Below are positions 5,613-6,116 of a stretch of 6,116 nucleotides of DNA, piece after piece; position 1 is the first letter of the stretch, and the number at the start of each line of letters is the position of its first letter. Origin of the DNA: JAJKIP01 sp040509055 (lineage in GTDB: Bacteria > Bacteroidota > Bacteroidia > Chitinophagales > Chitinophagaceae); assembly GCA_040509055.1 (NCBI GenBank), contig JBEVLT010000368.1:1-6116 (forward strand), given 5' to 3'. The notes beneath the pieces were generated by a model that was given only the letters and a program-made list of their open reading frames with translations, was not told the DNA's origin and searched no databases. Position numbers and translations under genes: made by a program.

Positions 5613-6116
5613 ATGAAAACGCGGACTCTCAGGAAGGATAAGGTCAACATTATTACCCTCGGCTGCAGCAAGAACATGGTGGACAGCGAGGTGCTGAGCG
5701 GCCAGCTGCTGGCCAACGATATCGACGTGGTGCACGAGAACAAGCGGCTGGACCACAATATCGTGGTGGTGAATACCTGTGGGTTTATCGACAAGGCCAA
5801 GGAGGAAAGCATCAATACCATCCTGGACCAGGTGGACCTGAAACGCCGCGGTAAACTGGATAAGGTATATGTAACCGGTTGCCTGAGCGAACGCTATAAA
5901 AACAACCTGGAAACGGAAATACCGGAAGTGGATGCCTTTTTCGGCACCATGGAGCTGCCGCTGATCCTGAAGCAATTCGAGGCCGATTACAAGACCGAGC
6001 TGCTCGGCGAACGATTACTGGCCACACCGCGCCACTATGCCTACCTGAAAATATCCGAAGGGTGCAACCGCACCTGCTCGTTCTGCGCCATCCCGCTGAT
6101 GCGCGGCATGCACACC
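5613..6116 (+). CDS. rimO: Ribosomal protein S12 methylthiotransferase RimO (5' part, runs off the right edge)
   Basis: RimO is a radical SAM enzyme that adds a methylthio group to an aspartate of ribosomal protein S12 (Asp89 in E. coli numbering), using two [4Fe-4S] clusters. The first 168 residues are present. The N-terminal UPF0004/MTTase domain shows its three cluster cysteines: C18 in ITLGCSKN, C56 in NTCGFID and C90 in VTGCLSERY. The radical SAM domain opens at about 143 with the CxxxCxxC motif C151-C155-C158 in GCNRTCSFCAIPLMRG. This CAIP-type motif and the ITLGCSKN start favour RimO over the related tRNA enzyme MiaB. The rest of the radical SAM domain and the TRAM domain lie outside the window. 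The ATG at 5613 is the only ATG in the open frame, which is closed by a stop at 5514, and it gives the usual RimO start MKTRTLRKDKVN. No Shine-Dalgarno sequence precedes it. Confidence 0.96.
   Translation, partial: MKTRTLRKDKVNIITLGCSKNMVDSEVLSGQLLANDIDVVHENKRLDHNIVVVNTCGFIDKAKEESINTILDQVDLKRRGKLDKVYVTGCLSERYKNNLETEIPEVDAFFGTMELPLILKQFEADYKTELLGERLLATPRHYAYLKISEGCNRTCSFCAIPLMRGMHT

Noticed and set aside
5502..5975. 157-codon minus-strand frame opposite the start of rimO
   Set aside because: rimO on the plus strand carries all expected cysteine motifs, so the opposite frame is a shadow.

Overview
The window looks like chromosomal DNA from a member of the Bacteroidota, most likely close to Chitinophaga and its relatives. 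The evidence is the FtsY and RimO sequences, promoter elements of the TTG / TAnnTTTG type, A-rich start regions without Shine-Dalgarno sequences, and a C23-acylated lipoprotein that lies beside a one-pass HisKA_3 kinase. The sequence is fairly GC-rich. I see no RNA gene, transposase, CRISPR array or phage gene.

Layout. Plus strand, left edge: the 3' part of ftsY (1-885, start outside the window). Minus strand, 954-3607: a tight four-gene operon read right to left, made of a small lipoprotein, a roughly seven-helix membrane protein, a sensor histidine kinase with almost no extracytoplasmic domain, and a NarL/FixJ response regulator. Its control region (about 3608-3724) is rich in symmetry. It holds a promoter candidate, a 16-bp perfect palindrome arranged as 7-2-7 half-sites, and a 9-bp inverted repeat that overlaps the promoter. 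Minus strand, 3725-5478: an ABC ATPase gene and a polytopic membrane protein gene that share one base (TGATG), forming a two-gene ABC transporter operon. Plus strand, right edge: the 5' part of rimO (5613 onward), with a TAnnTTTG box so close to the ATG that the mRNA may be nearly leaderless.

How it fits together. ftsY (SRP receptor) and rimO (ribosomal protein S12 methylthiotransferase) are, from memory, usual neighbours in Bacteroidota genomes. Here they are separated by about 4.7 kb of oppositely oriented genes, which therefore look like an accessory insertion between two housekeeping genes. The part most worth attention is the lipoprotein / 7TM / kinase / regulator module. The kinase has no sensor domain of its own, so the membrane protein and the lipoprotein are the natural candidates for the sensing parts, and the palindrome upstream is a natural candidate for the regulator's own binding site. 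The ABC operon next door has the same orientation and could be functionally linked, but the sequence does not prove it.
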